Shown: positions 41,001 through 50,481 of the stretch, piece by piece | Layout of the letters: each line of letters starts with the position of its first letter | How positions within the stretch are numbered: position 1 is the stretch's first letter | Assembly (NCBI GenBank): GCA_001548435.1 | Contig: AP017308.1 | Span: forward strand, 3,295,030 to 3,359,029 | DNA: 64,000 nt | Source: Leptolyngbya sp. NIES-3755 | Lineage (GTDB): Bacteria > Cyanobacteriota > Cyanobacteriia > Leptolyngbyales > Leptolyngbyaceae | Reading direction: 5' to 3' | Notes under the pieces: model-generated | The model's database searches: none | What the model saw: only the letters and a program-made list of their open reading frames with translations | What the model was told of the DNA's origin: nothing | Position numbers and translations under genes: made by a program

Positions 41001-42486
41001 CCAACGCAAGACGCAGATAGATTTGAGGAGAGTGACGATCTGCGATCGCGGCTGAAATCACTTCGATCCGACTTCCCGAATTACTATGAACCGCAACTAT
41101 GAAAACAGTTTGATCTTTGTACTGATCGAGCAAAATTGTAAACGGCTGCTCTAGTTGAATCAAGCGTCCTTGAGTGTCGATCGCGCTTCCACGATTCACA
41201 ATGATTGCACCTGCGCCCGGAGTTGCTAATACTTCTAAACCCGTCACAATTCCAGGTGTAAAAAATCTTCTTGCAGGTTCCAAAGCCAATCTAGGTAAAG
41301 ATGGAACTTGCAATTTTGCGAGTGGAATATAAGTATAATCTCGACAAGCTTGCCAAGCTTCGATTGTTTGATGCCATTGTGCGATCGTATTTTGCAAACT
41401 ATCTTTGACTTGCCAAACGATCGGCTTAGTATTCGTTTCTACTCTCGGTCGATTGTACGAACCCCCACCAGTATCAGCACTAAACCCATAAGAATAGCTC
41501 ACTTCAACTCGTTTCGGTCGCGGACGATTCAATACAATAAACCGTCCTAATTCTGGATCAACTGCCACTTCATAACCAATTCTCGAATCATCACTTGTCC
41601 AGTTCGGAGCTTTCCAGGCTGATAAATCTGTGATCAAAATCTGCTCAGGTTGCAACGCTTCAGTTTGACCGTCCAGAAAGATTTGAAATACAGGTGAAAT
41701 TCCAAAATAGCCGTCATCAATGTTTTTCCCGGTCCGTCTCTGCTGAATTTCATTAAACAATGCGGCTCGATTGAGTCGATCGGGAACATGTAGCGCGATC
41801 GTCGGTTCTGTCGCGATCGATTTCGTTTGCGGTTGATTAAAGAGCGGCGTATCATAGCCCAATGGATTGAATGTATATCGGTTTGAAGAAAGCTCGATCG
41901 CTCTTGCGCTTACTCTAGTCAAAGGATAGCTCTGTAGTCGCCAAAGAAATAGTCCGATTGTTCCTAAACTATATCGTCCATTGCGAATCTCAGTTGTAAA
42001 TGCACCTTGTTCAAACGGTGAGCTTAACTGTTCGAGTTGTTGAATTCGCCGGAGGTCAACCGTATTAGAAACAGGCTCGGCTGCGATCGACAATTCCGAA
42101 CTATGCCCTAATAGGTTTACAGATTCAACGGCTCTCCCATACCAGCCACTAATGTCGATCGCTAATTGTTCAAGAACCGTTGTCGTCCCTTTTTGCCGTC
42201 GATAGCTGATGGTATTAGCGATAAATGCTCGTCGTTCTTGCCCTTGTCGCAAACTCCGACTGTAGAGCGTTTGAGCATCTAGCAACTCACCAATATAAGG
42301 CACAACCCAATCTTCACAGGTTTCGATAAACCAAGCTTCGTATAGTCGATCGAGATCCGTTTCGACGATCTGAAGTTCTCGCTCTAACAATGCCAGCAAC
42401 GCCCGCAGAGATTCGCCCTGGAGCGCGTCATAGCTCTGATAGATGCCGGGTAGGAGATGGTAGAGCCGTTCTGAGAGTTGAATCAT
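38059..42486 (-). CDS. Giant gpI-like baseplate wedge protein with Asp-box propeller
   Basis: The protein is 1475 aa. Residues 1-110 are a phage tail protein I-like domain (LLPGIYQSYDALQGESLRAL, VVPYIGELLDAQ, RAFIANTISYRRQKGTTTVL). Residues 405-770 hold four copies of a beta unit with the pattern PGIvtGLeV...aIDaqGR. A right-handed beta-helix region follows, interrupted at about 901-970 by a hydrophobic insertion (MIAFVMYYVYLIWELIAINL). Residues 1085-1395 form an Asp-box beta-propeller with about seven SxDxGxxW-like boxes. The C-terminal 80 residues carry a Cys-rich tail. It corresponds to the Afp12-type wedge component. It overlaps the J gene by four bases. Confidence 0.82.
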   Translation of the reverse strand: MIQLSERLYHLLPGIYQSYDALQGESLRALLALLERELQIVETDLDRLYEAWFIETCEDWVVPYIGELLDAQTLYSRSLRQGQERRAFIANTISYRRQKGTTTVLEQLAIDISGWYGRAVESVNLLGHSSELSIAAEPVSNTVDLRRIQQLEQLSSPFEQGAFTTEIRNGRYSLGTIGLFLWRLQSYPLTRVSARAIELSSNRYTFNPLGYDTPLFNQPQTKSIATEPTIALHVPDRLNRAALFNEIQQRRTGKNIDDGYFGISPVFQIFLDGQTEALQPEQILITDLSAWKAPNWTSDDSRIGYEVAVDPELGRFIVLNRPRPKRVEVSYSYGFSADTGGGSYNRPRVETNTKPIVWQVKDSLQNTIAQWHQTIEAWQACRDYTYIPLAKLQVPSLPRLALEPARRFFTPGIVTGLEVLATPGAGAIIVNRGSAIDTQGRLIQLEQPFTILLDQYKDQTVFIVAVHSNSGSRIEVISAAIADRHSPQIYLRLALVSVNGNGQMISHSTAQRLVFQPGIISGLKVELNQDSDGLLIQPGLAVNGAGQLIDVQVQDAIAFTPERDRTMLLVLSRCLELGKQRGQQWKLDWIQKSEEHNYPSDRFIRLVQLPDSPKQSIASTDNDLRPNFKSGIVWGLSVIAYPGQNRAIVTPGVAIGIQGETISVPTNQRIPLRGYPSSTVTIYLIYQSSEWSIMVAGTSPGKTAIALARITLDSQGRVYDLPDVSLRSRFDPGILQGLEVNTRTKTATPQVSIGAGTAIDAQGRSLTIPSQESFDLRNYRGQTVVLFLAYEARSGWRFGAVAEETEIGRIEIQDSASYNIQNLEIQVPSEKRLEIIAANGFRSHLQGNLKVRGFGEFALEGLLIEGNITILPGSLKHFELTHCTLVPNLGRLTVQSAPKPVIAPEFSEWSMIAFVMYYVYLIWELIAINLNSQKTSSQILAQLIQLGIQRVQYLAMDFWRSCRSLRSSDILATYTVETEDNEQLEIVLDHSICGAIQIDAAIAQLSIVDSIIEHKIEALSSPVLCKNTTVLGSTIVLSLEAINTLFTEHVTVWRQQVGSLRFCYVPDESRTPRRYRCQPDQVLESLDRLPSRITALTSNDDTLFAGTANGKIWRSTNAGESWQEVNKGLLNLPIQTIVIDAQRVYVGTTEGYIFSTSDNGENWKPLIQLRSEVVTRNVSVNTPTINQIIAKDGQFFAATLGGRVFRSWDWTASQIGLEQAIWTINTIVVHPRTGWIFAGTAGSGIYYSQDNTQSWQKPLSINLTNQTITALAIDSKGKIFAGTTGVFTKDSGIFYSTNNGESWVFVQLPVNQRNISAIAVHPNGSIFAGTTSGGLICSQDEGQTWITTSLPHQNITALTINQQGQIFVGTAGGMIWRSQNNGENWTPSQTGFNNAEAKQLLINQLQPSFTSRQYGNPGYAQLSLTCANEICVGAEDSAEIGCFNSLKQPQRKANLQTSLTEYLRFGLEVNPFYMT

Positions 42487-45400
42487 ACTTGAATCCTGAG
42501 CTTAGCGGTATGAAGGAGAAGCAATTGAGCAGGCATGAACTGACTCTCTGGAGTCCAACGAGCTAATGAAGCAGTGAGAGATGGTTCTAAGGTTCTCGGT
42601 CGATCGACGCGATACAGAGCATCTAAATCGACTGCAATCACGCTATCAAGCGATTGAATCAGTGCAATGATTTCTGCCGCAGTTACGTTTTGCCCAAAGG
42701 CTCGATTGTTGAACGAAAACGTATCTCGTAACAATGTTCCGATCGTAGTTTGAACTTGTTTTGATAGATAACGGGGATCGATCAGAACAGTCGCCTCAAC
42801 ATGAAATTCGATTCGTTCATACGAAGCAATGATCGGTGGTGATTGATATGGATCGCGCCTTTGCTCGATCTCGCCTACTAAGCTTTGATAAAACGGGGAT
42901 TCGTTTGAAATCTCTGCTCCTTCGCTACCTGCGATCGTCAAATGAATCACTTTACTTTGCGCTGACCAAAGCGAAACGCCCTGAGCTTTCCCGATTCCTG
43001 AAAAGGTGCGAGTGAAGTCTTCAAAGTCGCGAACTGAAACAATTCGCTCTAATGTACGGATCGTTAGAGGAGCACGATCGCGAATTTGATCACGAGTTTC
43101 AGGATTTGCTCCCCCCGTTGCAGAAACGGGATTGTTGACACCTTGAATGCCTAATGTTCGAGTTTTTAATAAGCTCAATTTGTTGGGTGCAACATTTCCG
43201 CTCAGTCCAAGCCCACTTCGATAAGTTGCAATCACATTGTCAATTCCGCTCGGTAATCTTGCACCTGTGATGCCGTCTCCGAATGTGATCTGGGTGATAC
43301 CTTCGTCTGTAGTTCGCACAATGTAAGCCTGCTCGTCTGGACTGAGATTGTACAGTGCGGGGACTTCATACCACAGAAGATTATTGACTCGGATTTCTAA
43401 AGAGTTCGGAGTCAGTGGCGGTTTTCTGAGCACGAATGTTTGATTTGCGACGTTTCCATCTCCACTGCCTAAAACCTCGATCGTATCTGCGATCGTTTCT
43501 CCATGTGTAGCAGCGACCACATTGGCATGAATGGTAACAGTGCTTGGATCATAACAATGCTTTAAGGGTTGTTGGAACTCGATCGCGGGAACCTGTTGAT
43601 CGATCGGTGCAGTAAGCAGTGTTGCAAGTTCACTAATCGATTCATCTTCAGCGATCGCAGGTTGTATCGTTACTTCTTCTGTCGTCGTGATCAGATTGCC
43701 TGAAAAACTTTCAGCATTTCGCAAGTGCCATCTCACTGTAGTTGTATCAAAAATGGGTCGGCTCAAGACTTGCAAAGAATTGCCCGGACGAATTCGAGTG
43801 TAAGATTGTTGATCCTCACTTAGTAAAATGCCGAGACCGCCAACTAGATAATTCATTCCAGGTCGATCAGGCGGCAGAATTGCTCGAATAGAAGTGTTTG
43901 TTAATCCAGAATTGTCGCCAATCCAGCTTTCACCTCGATCGAGTGAGTAGAACAATCCCTGCGAGGCAGTCCCAACAATTAAGGTTGGAATTGTATAGGT
44001 TTTGCTTTCAGTTGAGCTAAATTCACGATCGATAGTAAATTCGACGATGTAATCTTGAGTTTGAGGATCAGTTGTAATCTTTTGAGGATCAGTCGTAACT
44101 GTTCGAGTTTGCTGATCGATGACAATCGATGCCCCTTTTCTAAAATTGAGCGATTCAGAGGACTTGAGTTGAACTCTGATTGTTGTTCCGTATCGTTTAA
44201 GTTCACCCACTCCCGGATGATGATATGCAATTAATGTCGTAATCTGAAAGCTTTCTAAGTCCTGACTAACTGATTTCCAATGGTTTCCACCATCGCTCGA
44301 TCGCCAAATTCCGCCCCCCGCTGTTCCAGCAAAAATCATTGTAGGGAGAGTAGGTTGCTCATCGATCGCTAAAGTGGTCACGTTCAAATTACCTAGCCCA
44401 GTACTCAGTGTAAATGGTGTTCCTTCAGGCAAACCAGGCGACTCAAACGGATTGTCGATCGTTAATCTAGTATTCGGTTGCAATCCATCGACTGCTTGAA
44501 TCGTGCGAGTCTGTCCCATTGCAATGATCAAATCTTGTGATCTCAGTTGTTCACTAAATCGAGTTCCAATACCAGAAACGATCGCGTCGGTACTCGTGAT
44601 CGCACCAATCCCCGATCTGCCCGAATAACCAACCCAATCCCAAGTTTCACCCTCATTGCTCGATCGCCAAACGCCATGTGCTACGGTTCCCGCAAACAGT
44701 ACTCCTCGACTATCTGTGATCAATGCTTGTACTTGTACTGCTAATAAATCTCGATCGATAGCTGTCCAGCTAACTCCATGATCGACAGAGCGAAACACAC
44801 TTTTTTCTGTTGCAACAAACAGATTGTCACTGGCGATACTATATGCGATCGCACCAATCTCTTTGAAAGTGCCCATCTTATCCCAAGTTTTGCCCTGATT
44901 CAGCGATCGAAATAACCCAGAGTCAGTTCCCGCAAATATCATTTCTGGAACTGTACATAGCGATCGGATCTCAAGTGTTGCAGCGATGCCAGAATCAGGC
45001 TGATAGAGCGTGCTGATGGGTTTCCAATGCCCTTGATCCGATCGTTGAAACAATCCTTGTTCTGTTCCAGCGAAATAATGATTCTCGCTAGTTACTGTTA
45101 ATGATAAAACACCAAGATTGGTTAAACCTTGATTGTGATAGTACCAGCGATCGCGGTCTCGTTGAAACACTCCACCGACTTGATTGATTTGAATTCGTGG
45201 AAGCTTTCCAGAAACAATCACATTCTGTCCAGCTTGTAGTCCGGGTACAAATTGCTCTAGATACACAGATTGCGCCCCAATCGGGTCTTGGAACTGTTCC
45301 AAAATTGATCCACGATTCACGCTCAATTCTGCAACTGTGAGTAATTCACTTTGAGCTAAAACCGTCGTTGTTCGGGGTGGAAAGCGATCGAGCAATGTGC

Positions 45401-47336
45401 GGGATGTAATGCGGCTCACGGGTGCTTCTAGCGTAAAGTCTTTTGCGATCGTGGTACTCACAGTCTCGATTTGCACTGCTTGGGACTGTTCTTGATTCAA
45501 GCACACTAGCCAAGTCTTTGGCAAAATTTGCGGATAGACTGCATCTAAATCCAGCGCATTCTCTGAAGCTTGCGAATAAGACCAATCCGTTTCTACAAAT
45601 CCAGCAAATCGAGTTCCAGCAATTAAGCGATTTTGCAATACGGTTAAAGCTGTGATTTCGGTTTTGATAACATCTCGATCAATTTCTGTTCCATCTTGTA
45701 TATTAAAAACTTTGCCGCTTGTCGTGGCAGCAAACAGCGTATTATTTGCGATCGTGAATGCGCTAATACTTTCATCGGTCGTGATTGGCTCCCAAGTTGC
45801 AGCACGATTACTCGATCGATAAACACCATTCTTTGTTCCAGCAAATAAATAAGCTGTCCCATCTAAAGTAATGGTTGCAAGACTGGTAATGCTTTGCTCA
45901 AGATTTCCCGGTTGCCAAGTCGCTCCCTGATCATTAGATAGAGAGAGACCCTGATCCGTTCCAGCATATATCACAGTCTCGATCGAGAGTAATGCTCGAA
46001 CTGAAGCCGTTCTCAAATCTTGAACATACCAGTTTCGCCCATCATCTTCAGAGCGAAATATGCCGTCATCTGTTCCTACAAAGAGATAGTTCTGTCTGGT
46101 TGTTTCTACTGTGAATTGAGCCGCCAGAATTGATCGAACGACTGTATTGGGGATGCCCGTATTGATTGTTTCTAAGCGATCTGCATCATTAGTTTGAACG
46201 TGAATATTACCTGTTCCGATCGCTGTCCAAGTCTCACCATTATCTTTCGATCGAAACACTCCGCCCGCTGGACTTCCCGCAAATACTGAACCAGAATGAT
46301 AGTACAGAACTGTAATGGATAAATTTGACAATCCAATGATTGCAGCCTGCCAGGAAATGCCATTGTTTGTCGATCGATAAATTCCCCGACTGCCCGTTCC
46401 CGCAAATAAAGCCGTGTCCGAAGCCGTTAAACTCCAAATATCGATCGATGGCAATCCGCTGCTAATTCCCGTCCATTGTTCTGTATTCGATAGCTGAAAA
46501 CAACCCCCCTGCATGGTTCCATAAGTCTGTTTAACTTCATCAGGCAGCGTTTCCCACTTTGGTGCACTGTTCCCAAACAATCCAATTTTCTGTCGAAATG
46601 CAAACAACCGAGGACGAAGTGGCGAACCTTCACCCAATTTTTGAGTTTCCCAAGTGATTCGAGTTTGCTGCTGGTCTGTGACTAATTCAACTGCGGTTAA
46701 TTTCAATAAATATTGGTAATCTAGTGCATCGGCATCAATCAGTAATAGTCGATCGCCAATTTGTAACTGTAGATTTAAGCCTTGTAAATAGAGTTGATTC
46801 GTTTCAGGTGTAATTGTTTGCGATCGCGATTTTCGAGGTGTTAAAGCATTCCAATCGGCTCGTGCAATGAATGGTTCACTCGTCTCAAAAATCTGTGACT
46901 GTTCATTCTCACCCGGAATACTTGCGATCACAGTTCCTTTTTCAACTGCGACAACTTTTGGAGCATTCAGCGTTGTTTCAACTGTAAAAACGAGATAAGT
47001 ACTCGCAGCCGATCCTGGATCTAGTTCTGCACCGATTGTTCGAGCTAGCTCCAACAGCGATCGACGTTCAATTGCAGTCCGCCAAAATCCCTCATTCGCA
47101 ATTCGTTCTTGATAGAACGTCAGCACATCGATCACCATCGCCCAAGCATCAATCAGCGCGATCGACAAATCATCTCGATCGCGTGTTTTCAATGCCGCTA
47201 ATGTTGTGCCCTCTGGAATCAGTGGAACATACAACGACTCTAAAATTCTTTGTCTTGCAGTTGTATAGTCACTGATTCGATATGCCAAAGCAGAGAGTCC
47301 GGGCGGATTCCAAGTGGTCAAGGATGAATCATTCAT
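42483..47336 (-). CDS. Giant baseplate J/gp6-like protein with embedded Asp-box propellers
   Basis: The protein is 1617 aa. The start is typical of baseplate J proteins of contractile systems (IALIDAWAMVIDVLTFYQER, then ERRSLLELARTIGAELDPG). The last 300 residues hold the rest of the J fold (ITFGDGITGARLPSG, YRSGLGLSGNVAPNKL, ATGGANPETRDQIRDRAPL). Between them lie two blocks of Asp-box repeats, at about 285-590 and 718-1185, with at least ten boxes such as YRSTNNGISW, FRSEDDGRNW and WRSSDGGNHW. These repeats resemble sialidase and Ycf48-like propellers. Usual baseplate J proteins lack them. It is coupled to both neighbours by short overlaps. Confidence 0.85.
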   Translation of the reverse strand: MNDSSLTTWNPPGLSALAYRISDYTTARQRILESLYVPLIPEGTTLAALKTRDRDDLSIALIDAWAMVIDVLTFYQERIANEGFWRTAIERRSLLELARTIGAELDPGSAASTYLVFTVETTLNAPKVVAVEKGTVIASIPGENEQSQIFETSEPFIARADWNALTPRKSRSQTITPETNQLYLQGLNLQLQIGDRLLLIDADALDYQYLLKLTAVELVTDQQQTRITWETQKLGEGSPLRPRLFAFRQKIGLFGNSAPKWETLPDEVKQTYGTMQGGCFQLSNTEQWTGISSGLPSIDIWSLTASDTALFAGTGSRGIYRSTNNGISWQAAIIGLSNLSITVLYYHSGSVFAGSPAGGVFRSKDNGETWTAIGTGNIHVQTNDADRLETINTGIPNTVVRSILAAQFTVETTRQNYLFVGTDDGIFRSEDDGRNWYVQDLRTASVRALLSIETVIYAGTDQGLSLSNDQGATWQPGNLEQSITSLATITLDGTAYLFAGTKNGVYRSSNRAATWEPITTDESISAFTIANNTLFAATTSGKVFNIQDGTEIDRDVIKTEITALTVLQNRLIAGTRFAGFVETDWSYSQASENALDLDAVYPQILPKTWLVCLNQEQSQAVQIETVSTTIAKDFTLEAPVSRITSRTLLDRFPPRTTTVLAQSELLTVAELSVNRGSILEQFQDPIGAQSVYLEQFVPGLQAGQNVIVSGKLPRIQINQVGGVFQRDRDRWYYHNQGLTNLGVLSLTVTSENHYFAGTEQGLFQRSDQGHWKPISTLYQPDSGIAATLEIRSLCTVPEMIFAGTDSGLFRSLNQGKTWDKMGTFKEIGAIAYSIASDNLFVATEKSVFRSVDHGVSWTAIDRDLLAVQVQALITDSRGVLFAGTVAHGVWRSSNEGETWDWVGYSGRSGIGAITSTDAIVSGIGTRFSEQLRSQDLIIAMGQTRTIQAVDGLQPNTRLTIDNPFESPGLPEGTPFTLSTGLGNLNVTTLAIDEQPTLPTMIFAGTAGGGIWRSSDGGNHWKSVSQDLESFQITTLIAYHHPGVGELKRYGTTIRVQLKSSESLNFRKGASIVIDQQTRTVTTDPQKITTDPQTQDYIVEFTIDREFSSTESKTYTIPTLIVGTASQGLFYSLDRGESWIGDNSGLTNTSIRAILPPDRPGMNYLVGGLGILLSEDQQSYTRIRPGNSLQVLSRPIFDTTTVRWHLRNAESFSGNLITTTEEVTIQPAIAEDESISELATLLTAPIDQQVPAIEFQQPLKHCYDPSTVTIHANVVAATHGETIADTIEVLGSGDGNVANQTFVLRKPPLTPNSLEIRVNNLLWYEVPALYNLSPDEQAYIVRTTDEGITQITFGDGITGARLPSGIDNVIATYRSGLGLSGNVAPNKLSLLKTRTLGIQGVNNPVSATGGANPETRDQIRDRAPLTIRTLERIVSVRDFEDFTRTFSGIGKAQGVSLWSAQSKVIHLTIAGSEGAEISNESPFYQSLVGEIEQRRDPYQSPPIIASYERIEFHVEATVLIDPRYLSKQVQTTIGTLLRDTFSFNNRAFGQNVTAAEIIALIQSLDSVIAVDLDALYRVDRPRTLEPSLTASLARWTPESQFMPAQLLLLHTAKLRIQV

Positions 47337-49782
47337 ACGCTAATCCTCCCTGCATTTCAAACGCGATTCTGCCGTCCTCTGGAGCGCTAGGATCATTTCT
47401 TAGCAGCGGAATTTCTAATCGATCGAACAACAATTTCCCAAGCTCTAATTCTCCCTGCGGAGGCTGCCAAAGTCGCTGAAATCGGCTAACTTCCACCGAT
47501 ACCACTCCAGCAACTTGCATCGCCGCTTGTACAATTTCACTGAGATAAATCGGCTGAGCAAACGTGTGTAAAGTCGGATGGAAAAAGCCTAACTGTCCAT
47601 TGCTTTGAATACGATCGCTAAATGTTTCTTGAAGCAATGATTGTACCGATCGACGAAAGTAATCAGGTTTCACTTGAACAATCAATGCAAAATCCAATGG
47701 TACAAAGCGTGGATTATCAATCTCTAGAATGTGTGCAGCTAATCGAAACGGTTCCAAATAAGCGAGTAATCTCTCCCGAAATTCAGCATCGATTAACTGT
47801 CCATTTGCTCGATCGACGGTGATAAAAATCGTGTCCCAACTTCCTGTCCAGCGTCGAGTCGCCACGGCTCTTTGCACTCCTGGAAACTGTTGAGCAAACT
47901 CCGCATAGTCCGCTTCAGTGACTGCACATCGACGCTCTCGAAATGCTTGAGGTGCTCGAAACCGCACTTGATCTAAAGGTTCTGGTCCCACACCTCCCGT
48001 GGCAGGTAAAGGATTACGAACTTTGAGCACACCTGGAGGTTGAGCATAAAGATGTGCGATCGCTTCCGCTCCCACATTCCCCGCAATGCCATTTCCAATC
48101 CGATACGTTGCCTCAAATTGTGTTCCCGGCAAAGGCTTCCGCCCTAATTGATCATCTCCAAATCTCAGTTGTGCCTGTCCATCTTCTTCCATTTCAACCA
48201 CAAAATCTCGCGCAAATCGATCGCTGGCTAATAAATCAATTCGCGGTTGCCAGCGGTAGCCTGTTTTCACTTCTTTGAGTCGAATACTCGGCTGCAAATC
48301 CCGCATTGCGACATGCTGCAATAACTCTGTTGCACTGATGTTCTCTGGAATGCTTGGAGAATGATAAGTCAAAGACTTATGTTGTAGCTTTGGACTGTAT
48401 CTTTGATAGCTAAGAACTTCTGCTAATCGTTCCGGTGGTAGTGTTTGACCATGATCGGCTAAGACCACATTGCCCCGTACAACGCTAATATTCTCGATCG
48501 CAGTTTCATCAACAAGCTCATTCACCCAAACCTCAAACGGTAACGCATCGACGATCGACCATTCAATCTCAATCAAAGGTTGGGGTTGTGTTACTAAATC
48601 GGCTGCGCTCTGTCCTAAAGGATCAACGATCGCACTAATCTGAGTAATTCGCACTGCATGACGACGAATAGGATCAGCATCTTCTCGCTTACCAGTTGTT
48701 CTGCCGCGAACTTGCTCAATCATTAAAACTGTTCCAGGTTGCAATTGTTGTTTTAGCTGTCCTCCAGTATCTTTCAAAGTCGCTTGAGTTGCACCTTTTG
48801 GTAAGCTGTATTGCAATGCTCCCCAAGCATAAATCTCAATCTCATTCTGAGCCGAGTACACAGTTAGATCGTGCATTGCCTCGAAAAATTGCGCTCCCGA
48901 TTCTAGGGCAGCAGTGTATAGCTTCTCAGGTTCAGAAGAGGTGCTATTGACTCGCGTGAAGAACAACGCTCCCGATCGATTCAGCGCGATCGAGGCTCCT
49001 AAAAAAACGGTTCCATCTGCTTCGGGAGCAACCTCGATCGCAATCCAAGTTCGAGCATTCCGACCATTGTGAACATAGTAATCTAACAATCGAGCATGGC
49101 GACGAACTGAAATCCGTTTTCGTGCGGTTCCCAAATAAGCCTCAGTTGCGACTGCATCCTGGTAATAACTCAAATAATCTGCTGCATAAGCTAACAATTC
49201 TACCAGCATCATTCCAAGGTCGGCAGGGTTGCGCTCGTCCCAGTTTGGAGCCGTAATTCTTAAGCGATTCAGCATCATTTCTCGAAAGCTGGAATAGTCT
49301 TTTGCGAGATAATCGATCGCAGGTGGCGTGTCGGGAATTGTTTGATCGATCGCGATTTCCATCTCTGCGACAGCATCCGCTCGAAACACAAAGTCAACCT
49401 TAGCAAGTTGCGAATCAAATCCTAAAGGTGGCTGAGTTGGATTGCTTGAATTGACCAGTCGTAATGTATAGACAGAAAGATCTCCAGGAGTATCCACTCG
49501 AATCGTTAATAGATTGTCGATCGCAGTTGCAAATTCGGCTTGTATCGATCGAAGTCTTGTGCCTCCTTCAATCAAAATATTGTCCGCTGTTAAAGCTGGA
49601 ACGCCCGCAGGAACAGCATATTGAGTTCCTGGTAGATTGTGAATGAAATACAGATTTAACGTGCGCTGATCATTTGCCACCTCAAGATAATCGATCCCAT
49701 TGAGAATCGATCGTCCATCTGCCCCTTTCGTATTCCGAACGGCATTGCGTCGTTGAGCATTTTGATCAGCCTGTATCAGCAT
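47329..49782 (-). CDS. Baseplate J/gp6-like wedge protein
   Basis: This 817 aa protein starts at ATG 49782, immediately after the gp25 stop (TGACATG) and with GAGG upstream; the frame is open 22 codons further. Features of the baseplate J family are IDYLAKDYSSFREMMLNRLR, GMMLVELLAYAADYLSYYQD, RARISVRRHAR-like arginine segments (KRISVRRHARLLDYYVHN), LRFGDDQLGRKPLPGTQFEA and PATGGVGPEPLDQVRFRAPQ. It forms the wedge that rings the hub. It lacks the propellers of its neighbour and is the ordinary-length member of the pair. Confidence 0.85.
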   Translation of the reverse strand: MLIQADQNAQRRNAVRNTKGADGRSILNGIDYLEVANDQRTLNLYFIHNLPGTQYAVPAGVPALTADNILIEGGTRLRSIQAEFATAIDNLLTIRVDTPGDLSVYTLRLVNSSNPTQPPLGFDSQLAKVDFVFRADAVAEMEIAIDQTIPDTPPAIDYLAKDYSSFREMMLNRLRITAPNWDERNPADLGMMLVELLAYAADYLSYYQDAVATEAYLGTARKRISVRRHARLLDYYVHNGRNARTWIAIEVAPEADGTVFLGASIALNRSGALFFTRVNSTSSEPEKLYTAALESGAQFFEAMHDLTVYSAQNEIEIYAWGALQYSLPKGATQATLKDTGGQLKQQLQPGTVLMIEQVRGRTTGKREDADPIRRHAVRITQISAIVDPLGQSAADLVTQPQPLIEIEWSIVDALPFEVWVNELVDETAIENISVVRGNVVLADHGQTLPPERLAEVLSYQRYSPKLQHKSLTYHSPSIPENISATELLQHVAMRDLQPSIRLKEVKTGYRWQPRIDLLASDRFARDFVVEMEEDGQAQLRFGDDQLGRKPLPGTQFEATYRIGNGIAGNVGAEAIAHLYAQPPGVLKVRNPLPATGGVGPEPLDQVRFRAPQAFRERRCAVTEADYAEFAQQFPGVQRAVATRRWTGSWDTIFITVDRANGQLIDAEFRERLLAYLEPFRLAAHILEIDNPRFVPLDFALIVQVKPDYFRRSVQSLLQETFSDRIQSNGQLGFFHPTLHTFAQPIYLSEIVQAAMQVAGVVSVEVSRFQRLWQPPQGELELGKLLFDRLEIPLLRNDPSAPEDGRIAFEMQGGLAYE

Positions 49783-49783
49783 G

Positions 49784-50155
49784 TCAAACCTCGCGAGTAA
49801 ACTGTACCACCTGTTGCTGTTGAGTCCGTCGAACAATGTATTGAACAATTACCTGAAGACTATCGCCTTCGCTGATGCTGTTGATTGTGGTCGCCTCGAT
49901 CGCTTGTACCTGAATTACATCCCCCAACCACTGTTCCAATGCACCTTGTAATAGAAACTGAGTTGCTGTAATCAATTCACTGTTATTCGGTGCAAAAACG
50001 ACTTGCCGAATGTTGCTTCCAAAGGTTGGACGATTCACCCGTTCCCCAGGCATCGTAAACAATACTTGCTCAATCAAGTTCCGAATATGCTCAGTTTCGG
50101 GCGCATCTGCGGTTCGTCCACGCTGATTAATCTGAAAAGGATAAGCAATTTCCAT
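49784..50155 (-). CDS. gp25-like/GPW baseplate wedge protein
   Basis: This 123 aa protein starts at ATG 50155, behind AGGGGGATGTAACG; the longer frame from 50221 runs through the PAAR gene end and is unlikely. It has the gp25/GPW lysozyme-like fold (without enzymatic role) with the sheath-nucleating motif in MPGERVNRPTFGSNIRQVVF, the family E-x-R signature. It joins the baseplate to the first sheath ring. It lies two bases after the PAAR gene stop. Confidence 0.9.
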   Translation of the reverse strand: MEIAYPFQINQRGRTADAPETEHIRNLIEQVLFTMPGERVNRPTFGSNIRQVVFAPNNSELITATQFLLQGALEQWLGDVIQVQAIEATTINSISEGDSLQVIVQYIVRRTQQQQVVQFTREV

Positions 50156-50157
50156 CG

Positions 50158-50481
50158 TTACATCCCCCTGACACGCATTTGAGTGAGGACAACTGTAAGT
50201 GGTGTTCCGGTTGGTGCACAAATCGCTTGACTATCTTGCAGCAATACAGGCATTCCCATTGCTTTGACTCGAAGTGCAGCTAAAACCCAAACACCAGTAA
50301 CACAAGGACCGACTCCTGCAAGCGGTGGTGGATTAGCACAACCCGCAATCACATAAGGTGGAGGTTGCACCGTAACAGGTAATCCCATCACTCGAACTCT
50401 GGGAACAGGCATTGTTGATTGAGCTTGTCCCCCGTGAGTGCAAATGACAGTACTTCCAATGTTTAGCAAGAATCCAGGCAT
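50158..50481 (-). CDS. PAAR-like spike tip protein
   Basis: This 107 aa protein has two half-repeats, each ending near a Met-Pro strand (RVMGLPVTV and KAMGMPVLL). Metal-binding candidates are C and H in VICTHGG and the cysteines in AGCANPPP, GPCVTG and AICAPTG. This is the layout of the PAAR-like (DUF4280-type) cone that caps the spike and pierces the target membrane. It directly follows the spike gene (50482-51288), as in other injection systems. Confidence 0.82.
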   Translation of the reverse strand: MPGFLLNIGSTVICTHGGQAQSTMPVPRVRVMGLPVTVQPPPYVIAGCANPPPLAGVGPCVTGVWVLAALRVKAMGMPVLLQDSQAICAPTGTPLTVVLTQMRVRGM

